From the NCBI RefSeq assembly GCF_042453785.1, contig NC_091673.1, positions 8,825,001 to 8,889,000 on the forward strand: a DNA stretch of 64,000 bases. Reading direction: 5' to 3'. A program made the position numbers and the translations under genes. The DNA comes from Malus domestica. Lineage: Eukaryota; Streptophyta; Magnoliopsida; Rosales; Rosaceae. Of the stretch, positions 10,490 through 22,039 are shown in pieces. The first letter of the stretch is position 1. Each line of letters begins with the position of its first letter. Under the pieces are notes generated by a model. It was not told the DNA's origin. It did not search any database and saw only the letters and a program-made list of their open reading frames with translations.

Positions 10490-12185
10490 GAAATTGCATC
10501 TTTTCATTTGAGGCTAACACTTTTGCTTACGCTAGTTTGCATGCATTAGATATGCTCCAAGCATAAGCATATACTGATATTTGTTCGTGGCAGGAATTTT
10601 CGTTGGGGATGTTTTCTGGCCGACGAGCATACAGCTCCCTTGGAGGTTGGCGCCGGTTGAGGGCTGCTGTCGGGCTTCTGCTTCGTTTCTGGGCGTTGTC
10701 GGGCAAGTCTCGTCGGGCAAGACTCTTCGGGCAAGGCTCTTCGGGCAAGGCTGAAAGAGAAGGACAACGTTAACTTTGAGAGGTGCCTTTGTGGGGCCTT
10801 AGGTATAGGCCTTGAGGCTCACAATCAAGGTTAACATTTAGGTGCTCAGGCGTGCCACTGTCATCTTTAGCATGGCAGATGTAAAATGGTTGTCGTTCTT
10901 TCATTGTATATATGTATGTATCCAAGAAACCGTGTTAGTTATAATAGGTGCCTTTGTGGGGCCTTAACTGTAGGCCTTGAGGCTTCCCATCAATAACTAA
11001 ACCAGTGCTCGAACGCATCATATTTATTCTCGTGATTGTAGGAGTTTTCTAACTATTATATTTCTGATTACCCGAATCCAAGGAATAGAACGAACCCAAA
11101 TGGGTGCCTTTGTGGGGCCTTAGGTGTAGGCCTTGAGGCTTCCCATCAGAGTTCATTCTTATACTTAGACTCTTGAGATCGCCGAATGGGATGAATCCAA
11201 ATGGATGCCTTTGTAGGGCCTTAGATGTAGGCCTTGAGGCTTCCCATTAGAGTCCATCCCATGCTTAAGCGTTCTATGATAATCATGATATAATATAAAG
11301 AAAACTAGAAGGTAGGTCGATTACTTGCGCCCCAAGTAACTTCGGACTTCTCGTTTATCAAGGATTGTCGTGGATGGGTTAAGTCCACATAAAGTTCTTT
11401 TTTATGCCTTGAGGCCAAGGACTTTTAAACTAATCAGATTCATATGCCTGCGGGCTCAGGACTTGGATCTGATTTAAACATTGAAGATGTATTTAAATCA
11501 GATCCAAGTATTGAGAAAGCTTTGTCATCGTGATTTTGCTAGAAACAACTTGCATATAACTAAAAATATACAACATATTGCTAGACTTTAAAGAAAGAGA
11601 AAACAAAGACAGAGCAAAGCAGGTCGGGCAAGATTAAACCTTATCAATTAATGCTGATCGTCTTGCAGGTCCCTATCTTTGTGGTTCTGTCAAAGGTCTG
11701 AAAGCTTAGAGGTGGAGAGGGGAAAGGAGAATACAAAAGGGTGAATCGATACTACAACAAGTTAGAACAAGGTAGCAGAGCTATTACAAAGTTTAGGAGA
11801 AAAGATTATCCCGAGGGGGATGAAGGCTTGGGCTGACTACAGCTTCGTTTTGAAAGGCAAATCTTGCTTTTTGAGCAGAGTTTGTGCTTTTGTTTGTTTG
11901 TTTGAGTGTCCATAATCTGTCTTCTCTTCCTTCTTTTATAGACAACTCGGTTTGGCTCCTGTAGCGACAGCTTTGCCCGAATGCGGTCTGAGGGTGATGA
12001 CTCATCAGCTTTATTACATGTAATGCCATTATAAAGTACTTTATAGGCTGTGCAGTCTGATCAGTCTACACCACTTGGTCCTTGGGTAGGTAAGCAATTG
12101 GCCCTTTTCCTGCTCCCTAAGTTTCATTCGGACCTTCTGTTGGGCCGACTCCACCTTTGGGCCTAAAGTTCAGTTTTAACCCAAA
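10490..12185. mobile_element. Repeat-rich block, probable non-autonomous LTR-type element
   Basis: The block contains four 14-bp units beginning tcgggcaag at 10699, 10713, 10727 and 10741, and four copies of a longer motif starting tgcctttgtggggcctta (10784, 10949, 11105, 11206), each followed by 'taggccttgaggc'. Weaker relatives occur near 11402 and 11445. 'gggcaagattaaacc' appears again near 11625. Open frames here are compositional and not recognised. No ends or target duplication were defined, so the element class is inference. Confidence 0.45.
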
Positions 12186-13455
12186 CAATATTCATTTGTA
12201 AATGCGTGATTTTGAATGAAAATTTTGATGCCGAATTTTTGTTTATTTATTACCTCAACCCCTCGTATATTGTAGTATACAACACAAATTATAATTTTTT
12301 TCCTTTTTGTTAATTTTTTAATCATTATCATTGTAGAAAGATTGTTTCAAAACTCGTACAATAATTTTAATAAAAAATATTTAAACGAGTTTTGAACTTA
12401 AAATGCACGGGCAAATTCTTCCCTTTCCACTTGATTAATGATTCTATGTTCTTACTTTTTACTCAAAGTGATACTAATTTATTATATCGAAAAGTAGTTT
12501 GGTACAATTGGACACTATTAGACTCAACAACTCCTCGTCCTCGTGAATTACAATCCACACACAATATATTATATAAATAAAAGCAAGAGGCTCTTCAAAT
12601 CATGTCGATGAACGTGGGTAAAGCCATCTCCGATGATTTAAAGTAACACTGCATTCATGTCTTGAATAATATGTCCATAGATGGACAAACACAGCCCCGA
12701 ACTATGTAAAGCTGGAAAAAATATAGAAAGAGTCACTCTTAAAAAAAAATATTAGAAAGTCTCAAAGTCATCACTCTTACGAAAGCTTTTGAGACGAGGA
12801 TTTAAGCTAAGTTACATAATTTAATATCAAATTCATTATTTATGAAAGTCCAATTTAAGATCTTTTATTTATAACTTGCAAAGAGAAAATAAAAGAGAAA
12901 TGATTATTAGATTTTTCTTCTCTTATACTAATTCATTTTGATTATTCAATTTAAAAGTGCAAAATAATCAAAGGTAACTAAACCCATATAAAAGTAGCTT
13001 TATCAATTGAAGATTAGATTCATGAAAATTATATAAAAGTGTTAGCACACATGAAACTCTAGGGGTTTGAGTATTTGAAAATGCCACTACAGTATAAATA
13101 TAGTAAATAGTGAAAGTTGTATATTATATTATTTTTACTAGGATGAATCATTGATGCTTAATAAGCATTTTATCAAGTTGTACGTATCAATTAGGAAGAT
13201 AAGTTTGAATTAGAGTTAGGAAGATAAGTTTGAATTGGAGTATTCTAGAATGAGAAGAGTACGTAGGGCTTTAGATAGATGAATAGGAAAACAAAAATCT
13301 TTCAGTGTCTGTAATTCCAGCAAAATAGTGGAAAGTTGCATTATTTATCCATTGGTGTTGGTCTTGTGTTGACCCGTTCCAAAAGGGATAGACACTGATA
13401 AGAGGTTTAAGTATTTCTTTGTATATATGATTACTATTATAGCAATATTTTTTTT
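12186..13455. other. Intergenic AT-rich DNA, no gene seen
   Basis: Low-complexity AT-rich sequence with a short 30-bp local duplication near 13190-13240 ('aggaagataagtttgaatt'). Nothing else was supported. Confidence 0.5.
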
Positions 13456-13589
13456 CCCTTGTAAGTGAGATGTTTTAAATTCAATTATCTGTAAAGATGA
13501 ATTTGAACTATATTATTGTTAGTTCATTATGAAGCTAAGCTTAACAACTATCTTTAGTGTAGATAATATCATTTGTTTAATAAAAAAAA
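13456..13589 (+). mobile_element. SINE copy 1 (5'-truncated)
   Basis: It reads cttgtaagtgagatg... gaatttgaactatattattg... tttagtgtagataatatc and ends in an A-run. The same order of blocks is found in reverse at 30545-30710. The tRNA-like head is missing in this copy. Confidence 0.6.
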
Positions 13590-14699
13590 TTTCAGACCCG
13601 CCGTATTTCATTATAAATAGGAGTTTGCTCAATTGGTTTTGCAAGCATGAAAAATAGGATAGTGCTCACGTAGAGAACAAGAGAAACTGAGTGAAAAAAA
13701 AAAACAAGAAGAGTTTGGGGTTTGTGGAGTTTGATGTGTGGAGATTAATAGACAGTGTGTCTTAGTGAAGATCTAGTTATTGAGGTGAGTGATTTACGTA
13801 ATGTATTATTTCGAGGGATAATTGTAAACTTCACACTGGGATATTAGGGTAGAAAGGCCATTATGGGTCATGTGGTGAGTTAAATTTGGTGAAAGATACA
13901 GTGAACACATGGGGAAGGATGATGCAATATGAAACTATGTGATATATATAATTTTATACAAGTATCCTATTTTTTAGAGTGTGTAAAACGTCATCGCTTA
14001 ACTGATATATTACATATTATTCTCGGTACTGGACGACGGTGGTTGTTGATGACTCCTCACCCTATGAATTATTTAGTAAGACATGAACTAGACGAGCTGA
14101 GATTGTGTTAGTAAGAGAGATAGTAGTTTTATTTTATTTATGTACATCCATAAAGAATTTCAGATTTTTTTTATTAGAGAAGTTTGTTTTTTCTTTACTT
14201 TTCTTTTGTTATACATTTATTTGCGTACCAAATGCGGAGTTAATTTTTCCACCGTCTTCGAGTCCGGAGTGTGACTAACCTTCAATATATAGAGCTACTT
14301 TTACAAGGGTTTTACATTTATTTGGGGAGTCCTTTCCACAAGGCAATGAAAAATAGTAGGATTTGGATTAGTGTACAGGCTTTTGATGACCAGTAGAGGC
14401 AATGTTATCCGCAACAAAGTTTGCTTCAAACAAATATGAGAGAAGCTTGCAAAGAATTCCACTCCGGACTTGGCGTTGAATGCATGTCAATAACATGCTT
14501 ACTAACTTTGCACTGAAGTCTGAAGGTGTCAATTTATCATATCTCAACTTGGATATCAATATCAATTTACTCAACGGATGTACACTGCCATTTCGTGTAG
14601 GGCATAAAAAATTCAACATGTCATTGCTCTGCAAGCGAAGGAATTTATAAACAAAACCAGTTGTCTATTTTCCCTGGGCTGACAAAGTCAATAAATTAA
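13590..14699. other. Intergenic, no gene seen
   Basis: No conserved coding pattern on either strand. The open frames at 13929-14111 and 14368-14634 have no recognisable domain and look like chance frames. Confidence 0.45.
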
Positions 14700-14901
14700 G
14701 GAAAGAGATTCTCTCCGGAACTTTCCCTCCAAAGTCCAGGAATCAAGTGATACGGGCCTTACAGCAAAAAATTATTATAACTTTTAAAAGTTTTTACTAA
14801 CTTCTTTATTTTGAACCGTTAGATCAAATTTGAAAGCTCAAATCACTTGATCCCTAGCTTTGGAGGAAAAGATCCAGGGAGGATCTCTTTCCGTAAATTA
14901 A
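14692..14901. mobile_element. MITE with about 49-bp inverted ends
   Basis: The left arm begins GGAAAGAGATTCTCTCC (14700) and ends near 'aatcaagtga'. The right arm, inverted, begins GGAAAGAGATCCTCCC and ends at the matching 'atcaagtga'. Flanks are taaattaa at 14692-14699 and 14894-14901, an 8-bp perfect target duplication (8 or 9 bp given the uncertain last base). The interior is about 90 bp of AT-rich DNA without coding. Confidence 0.75.
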
Positions 14902-16099
14902 TTCAAATGCATTATAATAAACGAGTTTAACAACTCCAATGACTGACGAACTCCAAATAAATATTATATGATGAGAACCAAATTAATAAAACGAGAAGAA
15001 GGAAACAAAAAAAAAGCCTCCAATGTCAACTTTGATGAAAATGGCTAATGCGCTGGTGGCTAATGATTCTGAATTGTAGTAAACGCACATGTGGCCAACG
15101 GGAGATCGCTGTCAACTGTGAAAGGGTAAACTAATGTTGCGTAGTGAAGAGTTCCGTAATAAAAATAAAAAAAAGGGTTGAACTCAAATATCCCTCTAAC
15201 CGACTTGAGTCAAATTCTAGAACAAAGTCATGTATATTCCATTTGTGCCATCGCCGCATGCATTTATCATTTGTTTTCACGTACCCAAACCAAACAAGGT
15301 GGTGTGCGGTCAGTAAAAGCGGCAGTTAATGTAGTCTTATAGCGGCCGATTTTTATTTTCTCCCACCCACACCAGATCATGATTTACCTATCTATTCCCA
15401 GTTCCTTCCTTTCAGTGCTCTCCCAGCTGCTGCTTCACAAACTAATAAAAAATGGTTTAATATTTTGACGCGGATGACCTGCTCTAATACTAATTGAGTA
15501 ACGTGAAGTACGTACGTATGGTCGTTAGATTTTACACGTGACTTCAATATCATGAAAAAAGTTGAGGTTCCACTATAGAAAGAGTCACGCACTACTTAAC
15601 TACGTATACATATGCGGTTTTGTATTTCGATGCTTTAAAACATAGTTTAGTATTAATTACGTACATATATATATATATATTATGTTTTGTTACTTAATTA
15701 CGTGATCAAAAGCGTACACATATGTGTATAGTATCATGACTATTTGCCAAAGAAGATAATGAAATGTTAATGTCAGCCAGGGCACCCATGTATATCTACC
15801 GAGGTTAAACCGCTGTGCTTACAGTCTACTTAGGTGGCTAATCAAATTTAAAAACAGTCTTTTGTTTTTGTATTACACAGTTAGAATTTAATTAAGGAAA
15901 CTTTCATGAAAAGGGTTTAGACTAAGTTTATTTTAATAAAAAAACCATGCTATAACTTTATTTAATTAAAAAGACTTAAATTTTAATGAAAACCCCTTAA
16001 ATTTTAATAAAAGGGACAAAAAAAAACTTAAATTTTAATGAAAATGACATAATTTTAATATTAAAAAAAATTTAAAAAAAATCTGACGCGTGGACTCAT
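14902..16099. other. Intergenic, no gene seen
   Basis: AT-rich DNA with a TA microsatellite at about 15664-15681 and several 'aaattttaatgaaaa' runs at 15965-16060. No gene supported. Confidence 0.5.
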
Positions 16100-16107
16100 G
16101 TCCTCAC

Positions 16108-16234
16108 ACTGTTTATGAAACTTTTACACTGTTTATGAAATTTACGACACTGTTTATAAAACTTACTGCACTGTTTATGAAAACTTATGACACTGTTTAT
16201 GAAACTTACTACACTGTTTATGAAACTTAACGGT
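16108..16234. repeat. Short tandem array of an 'actgtttatgaaactta' unit
   Basis: Six imperfect copies of 'cactgtttatgaaactta' spaced about 19-25 bp apart. Confidence 0.85.
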
Positions 16235-18183
16235 ACTGCACCACTGTGTTGTGTTTGTAACCTGGCTCACTCTGTTTTCTTCCCCTTTTCTTTCTTTTTT
16301 TCCTTTTCCCCCGTGAACACTCCAGAACTCTCTCTCTTTTCGAACTCTCTGCCTTCTCTCTAAACCACCATAGCCAAAAAGAACTCCAAGCACCATCACC
16401 ACAAATTCCAATTTAATTGAGACCCCAAACCACCAAAATACAAGACCTGCGCAAGCTGGGGATAACTATGGTACCATTGCATGTTAAATTCTGTAATGGG
16501 AAGTAGGATAATCCAAGCAGGGGTTCTTGGTGAGAGTTGCTTTAATGGAATCAAGCTACAACCCTTAAAAAGAAGAGGTAAAATTAGCTTGGTTTTGTTG
16601 TAATCTGTTGCTAGTACTGTCTTCTAGCATCTTAGATCAAATCTGGGTTTGAAATAGTTTTGGGTGGACCACCCTCCTACGTTCCAGTGTGACTGCTTCA
16701 GGAGCTACATGAGTTTTTGGGCATGGTGGGACGCTTCGCCAAACAGTAGCTGATCCATGAAATCCTTGAGGCTTATGAGGAGAGGTTGGTGCAGAAAAAG
16801 AAGAGCAGAAACTCAAAGGTGAAGAAAGAGAGAAGGAAGGCTAACAAGGGCAGTGGACGGCGTTGCTGGCTCTCATCCCCTTGTTCCTTGTCGCCAAGCT
16901 CGTTGCCATGGTGGTTGCTGGCCGGGAATCGGAGGTGAAGTTCGGGGAGGGTGGGGATGCTGGCGGTGAAAGAGTTGGTGCGGGTGAGCTTCGAAGAGAG
17001 GAGGCTGAAGCACCAAACTTTTGTTATGTATTTTTTTTTTTATTCTCCTTATCATTAAATAAAGTTAGTAGGTGGTTTTTGGTTAAAAGTCAAAGATTTG
17101 AAGTCATTTTCATTAGTTTTTCTTTTAATTGATCATTTGAATGGTAACGAGAAGTGAAAGACGTAGGGTTAAGCTCTCTCCACGTTGGAAAAATAGTTTT
17201 TTTTTTTTTCAAACGATGGATTTTGTTAGACTAGATATTATATTAGTCACCAGTGGGGTCAAACTCACGCCATCATGCAAATGCTCAACTCATTTCTACC
17301 ACTGTAATAAAGGGCCACTTGCATGTTGGAAAATTAGTTTTTTTTTTTTTTTCAGTTTTCTCGTGGGTCAAGGACTATGATTCTTTACCTATTAAGTTTA
17401 TAATTTCTTACCCATTAGAGATCAGTGTTTGCTTTCGTTTTTTCTATAAATAGGATGTTTTGCAACTCATAGAGTAATAAGTTAGTCATGTAGTTTCTTC
17501 GAATTGTGTAACCTTGTTGGCAATTCTGTAGTGTTTCTTTATTTTCGATTAATAAAGTTCTATTCGTAGTTTTATATTTTGTTTGTTCGTCGAGCACTTT
17601 GATGTTCAACTCAGGTAGCTAGGTCCCCTCAATTCGTTGTTCTCATCTTATCCTTTCAGATCATACATATATATACAGTGTATGATGACGTTCTTTTATA
17701 GCATATTCGACGCTTAATTTGTTTGCAAGTTGCTACCAATATTATCAAGATACATTGGATTATAACCCTAATTATTGTATTCTTAGTTAATATTAATTTA
17801 CCAGATATATTACGCACCAATGATGCATGGTTTGTACTTTTAGTGATCTTATTACACCAGTTCCATGATAACAACTTGTAAAACTACTTGTTTGTAGATT
17901 TTAGCATACCAAAGAGATTACATGCTGATTAAAAGCTAAGATAAAGCAACTAATTAAGCAGTTGAACAACAAGAGATTTAACAGATGGATACCCAAATTA
18001 CAAAACATAACAAGATTTATATATATATATATATATTACAAACATAGCTTGAAATTCTTTCATCCTCATCCTCTCCGATCCTAATATTTAACAAGGCTAT
18101 TGTTAAATCCCAGAAATTATACATCAACCCATATGTATCAGCATCAAGCAAGCAAGCTATATCAATTTTACACATGCAGATAA
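16235..18183. other. Region 3' of the SAUR gene, no gene recognised
   Basis: A stretch at about 16670-16860 has codon-like composition (a lysine-rich run ending near 16855) but is broken by stops and matches no family I know. T-runs at 17200 and 17340 sit in two copies of 'ttggaaaattagtttttt'-like sequence. A TA microsatellite lies at about 18018-18036. Confidence 0.4.
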
Positions 18184-18645
18184 CTAGAACTGATTGATGG
18201 CAACCATCCGAGACGGGCTAAGAACACTGTAAGAACCATAACGCTTAGCCAAGCCCCACCCTCGAGGAACCTTTTGTTCGCCACAATCATCCATTTCCAC
18301 CAAAACCTTGTGGAATATCTCAACGTTACAAGGAAGCACAAGAGGACCTCGACTGTCATACCCAAATTCAGACTCGGCTTCTTCAAGCAGCATCTTGAAG
18401 AGAGGATGGTTTGCGTGTTCCGTTTTGACCACAAACCTTTGCTTTTGGGGTCCGACATAGACTGTAAAGCAACCTTCAGGAGCCACTTGGCGCTTGCTCG
18501 CACGCTTTTCCTCAAGCATCCCGAGTTTGATATGTGGGCATGACTTGCTCTTGGTGGTCAGAGCAGGCACCATTCCATGCAAATTAGTAGGACGGCCCCG
18601 GCCTATTGATTTGCACCGCTTCCATGTTTTGGTTATCAAACCCAT
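18184..18645 (-). CDS. SAUR: SAUR-family auxin-responsive protein
   Basis: An intronless 153-residue protein starting MGLITKTWKRCKSIGRG. The central SAUR domain (about residues 55-125) includes PEGCFTVYVGPQKQRFVV, then HPLFKMLLEEAESEFGYDS and GPLVLPCNVEIFHKVL, all hallmark SAUR positions. A longer frame exists upstream, but it would need a GTG start; the first ATG in frame is at 18645, giving a typical SAUR N-terminus. SAUR proteins are small, auxin-induced growth regulators; members studied elsewhere inhibit PP2C.D phosphatases and so activate plasma-membrane H+-ATPases. Whether this member does so is inference. The N-terminal extension of about 50 residues before the domain and the C-terminal tail ending VAINQF make it longer than the shortest SAURs (about 90 residues). 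The subfamily was not resolved. Confidence 0.93.
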   Translation of the reverse strand: MGLITKTWKRCKSIGRGRPTNLHGMVPALTTKSKSCPHIKLGMLEEKRASKRQVAPEGCFTVYVGPQKQRFVVKTEHANHPLFKMLLEEAESEFGYDSRGPLVLPCNVEIFHKVLVEMDDCGEQKVPRGWGLAKRYGSYSVLSPSRMVAINQF

Positions 18646-18697
18646 CTTATCTTTTCGTGTACAAGACTTACTGAAACTAAACAATGGATAGAAAAAA

Positions 18698-18706
18698 GGA
18701 TTTATA
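18698..18706 (-). promoter_or_regulatory. Candidate TATA box of the SAUR gene
   Basis: The minus strand reads CATATAAATCC about 55 bases upstream of the SAUR ATG. That would leave a leader of roughly 25 bases, short but acceptable for this class of gene. No canonical auxin-response pair was confirmed. Confidence 0.4.
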
Positions 18707-18745
18707 TGTGGATGTTGGGTTTTAGAAACAACACACAATACCACC

Positions 18746-19333
18746 TTCCATCAATTTAGTTTGAAGGAGAATTAGAACAAGATAACAAAGGGCACGAAAA
18801 ATTTGTGAAAGGATTGGATCAGATGTGTGCGGAATTAACCCCTGTCGTAGACCAAATAAACCATGACTTTCACTCGTGGAATCATTGTGTTACTCATACT
18901 TTCTCAATGAACAAACGAGTGAAGGATCATGCAAAATATGGATAAAGGGCTCGGAAAAGAATCAAGGATTCAAGTAGTGGTGGTTGTGTTGGGCATCAGA
19001 TCGAGAGAGAGAGAGAGAGAGAGAGGGAGAAGGGTTTTCAGGAATGCCAGGAGGGTGAGAGAGGATATAAAGGGGATAGGAAGCAGAGAAAAGCCTGACG
19101 AGATAAGCTCTCTGGTTGCACTTTGCGTCTCTGATGGGGCAATCTTGGCATGGAGGAGGTGGAATATAAATAGGATAATGCCCACAAAAACTATTATTTT
19201 ATCATTACACGTTGGGAAGGGAGACTTATTTACCATCTTGGGCCAATAGCGTGATGTTATTTGTTGACATTACAAGTTGAAGTTCATTCCCGTGATATCC
19301 AGATGTAGAGATGCTAGTTTACTCAAAAGTATT
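18746..19333. other. SAUR upstream region with GA microsatellite
   Basis: Upstream DNA of the SAUR gene. A pure GA repeat is at about 19003-19026. Open frames across it are artefacts of the repeat. No second gene seen. Confidence 0.5.
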
Positions 19334-19472
19334 ATTATTATAGGAAATGTTATTAGCACTCTAAAAATTTCATTTTACATTTTTTTACAGGTGTATTTTT
19401 CTTTCTAATTATAGAATGTTTAGAGTGCCAAATGAGATTTTTGGAGTACTAATAACAATTCTCATTATTATC
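19334..19472. mobile_element. MITE 1 upstream of SAUR (Mutator-like, 9-bp target duplication)
   Basis: The element is 19343-19463 (121 bp). The left end reads GGAAATGTTATTAGCACTC and the right end, inverted, reads GAGAATTGTTATTAGTACTCC, so the arms match over about 30 bp. Flanks are attattata (19334-19342) and attattatc (19464-19472), 8 of 9 identical. The size and 9-bp duplication suggest a Mutator-like MITE. Confidence 0.75.
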
Positions 19473-19483
19473 ATTACACATAA

Positions 19484-19649
19484 TAATTTGTCGGGATGTG
19501 ATATCCACACAACCCATTCTACTTCTCACACACTTTTTTAATTTTCGGCCGTCGGATCGGATGAATTGAAGAAGATCAACGGACAAAAATTATCAAGAGG
19601 TGTGTGAGAAGTAAAATAAAGTGTGTGGATAGTACACCCCTAATTTGTC
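19484..19649. mobile_element. MITE 2 upstream of SAUR (Mutator-like, perfect 9-bp target duplication)
   Basis: The element is 19493-19640 (148 bp). The left arm starts GGGATGTGATATCCACAC and the right arm, inverted, starts GGGGTGTACTATCCACAC; both run on to 'acttctcacacac', about 41 bp. Perfect 9-bp flanks taatttgtc lie at 19484-19492 and 19641-19649. Only about 20 bp separate it from MITE 1. Confidence 0.88.
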
Positions 19650-19820
19650 ACGTAGATTCGATCTCTAACTATTAACAATAATTGTTCAAGTTGTAGAAGT
19701 GATCACAAATCTTGAGTAGTTGCAAACATATATTTGTCTTAAAAGAAGTGACCATATATCAAGGCTAGTTAGAATTTAAGATTTTGAAGGGCAAGTTAGC
19801 TTAATATTATCCCTCCTTTC

Positions 19821-20144
19821 TGTTGAGAACGAGTCCCACGTTGATGAGAGGAATGACCTTGCATGGGCTTATAAGTAAGTTGGGCTACTCTCATATTGCC
19901 AATTGATTTTATGGTGAAGCATCAATTTTCTTTATGGTATTAGAGCATGTTGTCCCACATGTGTGAAGCCCAATGGCCACACGCGCTCCATGTCATCGGA
20001 GTTGTGTTGTCCACGTGTTAGGTATGAAAATTCGCCACACGTGAGGAGGTGTATTTAGAATGAATCCCACATTGATAAGAGGAGGGACCATGGACTTATA
20101 CTCCATATTACCAATTGGTTTTAAGTTGAAACCTCAACTTTCTT
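19821..20144 (+). mobile_element. TRIM-like miniature LTR retrotransposon
   Basis: The left repeat 19821-19934 begins TGTTGAGAACGAGTCCCAC and is followed directly by tggtattagagc (19935-19946), close to the initiator-Met-tRNA primer site TGGTATCAGAGC. A diverged second copy, about 20050-20144, repeats the same blocks (tgaatcccacattgat..., accaattggttttaag, cctcaactttc). The total of about 320 bp with LTRs near 100 bp and no coding space fits TRIM elements. The repeats are clearly diverged, so the insertion is old. Confidence 0.65.
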
Positions 20145-20334
20145 GATTTTCTTCCATTGTTCGATAATTAATGGTGGTCTATGTCAAAATACACTTGAAA
20201 TTGTGTGGGTGTTAGCTAATTACAGTTTATACCATTACTGGCTCGCGGTAAGAAAGGTTTTTCAGTGTGGCCATAACACAAAGCGATATGTCCTAAGTTA
20301 TTATACAAGTGGAGGAAATTTTTTTGGAAGATAA

Positions 20335-20500
20335 TTCTCTCCCCTCCTAATCTCTCTCCCCTTCTCTCCTCTTATACTTGAATGGTTACGGTTAAGTCAC
20401 GTCAACATCTTATATTGATATTTTTTTATAAAGACAATAAGACAAAATGCAATGTATGAGAGGAGAAGAGGGAAGGGGATGAGAATAGGAGGGGAGAGAA
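20335..20500. mobile_element. MITE with CT-rich inverted arms
   Basis: The left arm TTCTCTCCCCTCCTAATCTC runs on to 'ctctcctct'. The right arm, inverted, gives TTCTCTCCCCTCCTATTCTC and then the same CT-rich order, about 38-42 bp. The middle is about 85 bp of AT-rich DNA. I could not fix the exact ends or a target duplication. Confidence 0.65.
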
Positions 20501-20507
20501 CCCTACT

Positions 20508-22036
20508 CTATTTTATTTTCTAAGTATCCATTTACTTGTACAATAACATATAGTACATGTCCGTGTTTTGAGCACAATGAAAAATCTATCCCACGATAGT
20601 AATAATTTGTTTGTTTGTCCACTTTTTCTTACATTTTAAATATCTAATTCTCAATGAACTTATTGGGTTGACCTATTCAGTATTGAAAATAAATAAACAC
20701 TAGTGTTCATATATGGCAGAGAATCATTTGACTTAAGAAAGCTAGCAGTTGAGTTAGTAAATCTATATATAATGACAGCTCTGAATAAACTTTGCTCGAG
20801 CAGAAGATATATACCTCCATTCGATGAACCTAATCCATCCTATATATCAGGTGAAAAATAAATATACAAACCTAGCCTCGCCTTAGCCAACTATATACGT
20901 ATGCAGTGCCTTCTAATTGGTTACCCAACAGAAGTTATATATCATTCAGTCTACTAAAAATTGGATACTTGTTAATTGGAATTACAATGTGAATCTTTTT
21001 ATTTTTTTTACTTATAAAAGCGAATCTTGAGTACTATTATTTTGAGAATCCACTTAAATGAATTGAAACTCATTTATTTGATGATATGATTGGAGGTTGT
21101 AGCTAGAATTCGAATAGTTTGTAATAATTTATTAAGTTAGTTTTGGGGTGATGTACCCCTTATGTTACCAAAAAAAAGTTGGACACTTGTGGTCACTAGT
21201 ATTACATATTAATGATATTTATTTTTACAAACTCTAATTATAAGTGACAAGTCTCAAATTTGACTTTTATAGATTACAAGTTCGATACTTAATCTAATTA
21301 CCATAAGTGTCATGTCGTGGCTTTGTCCAAAGTACATGTATTTTATTACTACTGGCCCATGTCATTGGTTAAATATATGATGTTCTTACCAAGTATTATA
21401 CTAGTTTATTCCTCGTGTTATAGATAAATGGGACAAGTTTCATGTGATCGCTTTAACTCGTCAAATTTATTTAAAATAATAGTGTATTTATTCTGTACAT
21501 ATTTAGTGATCACACTTTGCTATGAACTCCCTGATAAAGAGGCAGGCCAACCTTGAGAATTTGGAGGTCTTAGGCGAGTTTTCAAAGTGGGATCCTAAAA
21601 TTTTCTGGTCTCTGACTCTGACTCTTTGTAAATTGATACATATAAAAAAAATTCACTAAATACATGAAAAATTATATTTTTACATCAGATATCATTAAAA
21701 ATTAATATCAAAATAAGAAAGATATACAAAGGTGCTTGAGAGTTTTGGTGTTTTGTCTATTGAGAAAGGAACCGATTAGAATATGCGGAAAAGGCCAAAG
21801 TGTTCTGCCGTTTAGAGTTTGGTATGCGTGGTAGTCTAGGGAGTGCAATAAAAGAAGTAAATTAACATGTTTGTTTTTCAAGTCAATAAGAATAAGTTTG
21901 AGTCACTTAACGCTTCACCTTTCACTTACAAAACATGTTTAATTTTTTTATTTAATTAATTAGGTTAAACAATTAAATCTTACAAATGTTGGATTCAGCT
22001 GCTCAACCCAACAAGCCGTTGTATTCAAACAAAGGC
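20508..22036. other. Intergenic, no gene seen
   Basis: AT-rich DNA. No conserved frame, RNA gene or defined repeat was recognised. Confidence 0.45.
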
Positions 22037-22039
22037 TTA

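Noticed and set aside
16670-16860. Possible lysine-rich exon near the SAUR gene
   Set aside because: Broken by in-frame stops and no family recognised; not enough to call a gene or pseudogene.
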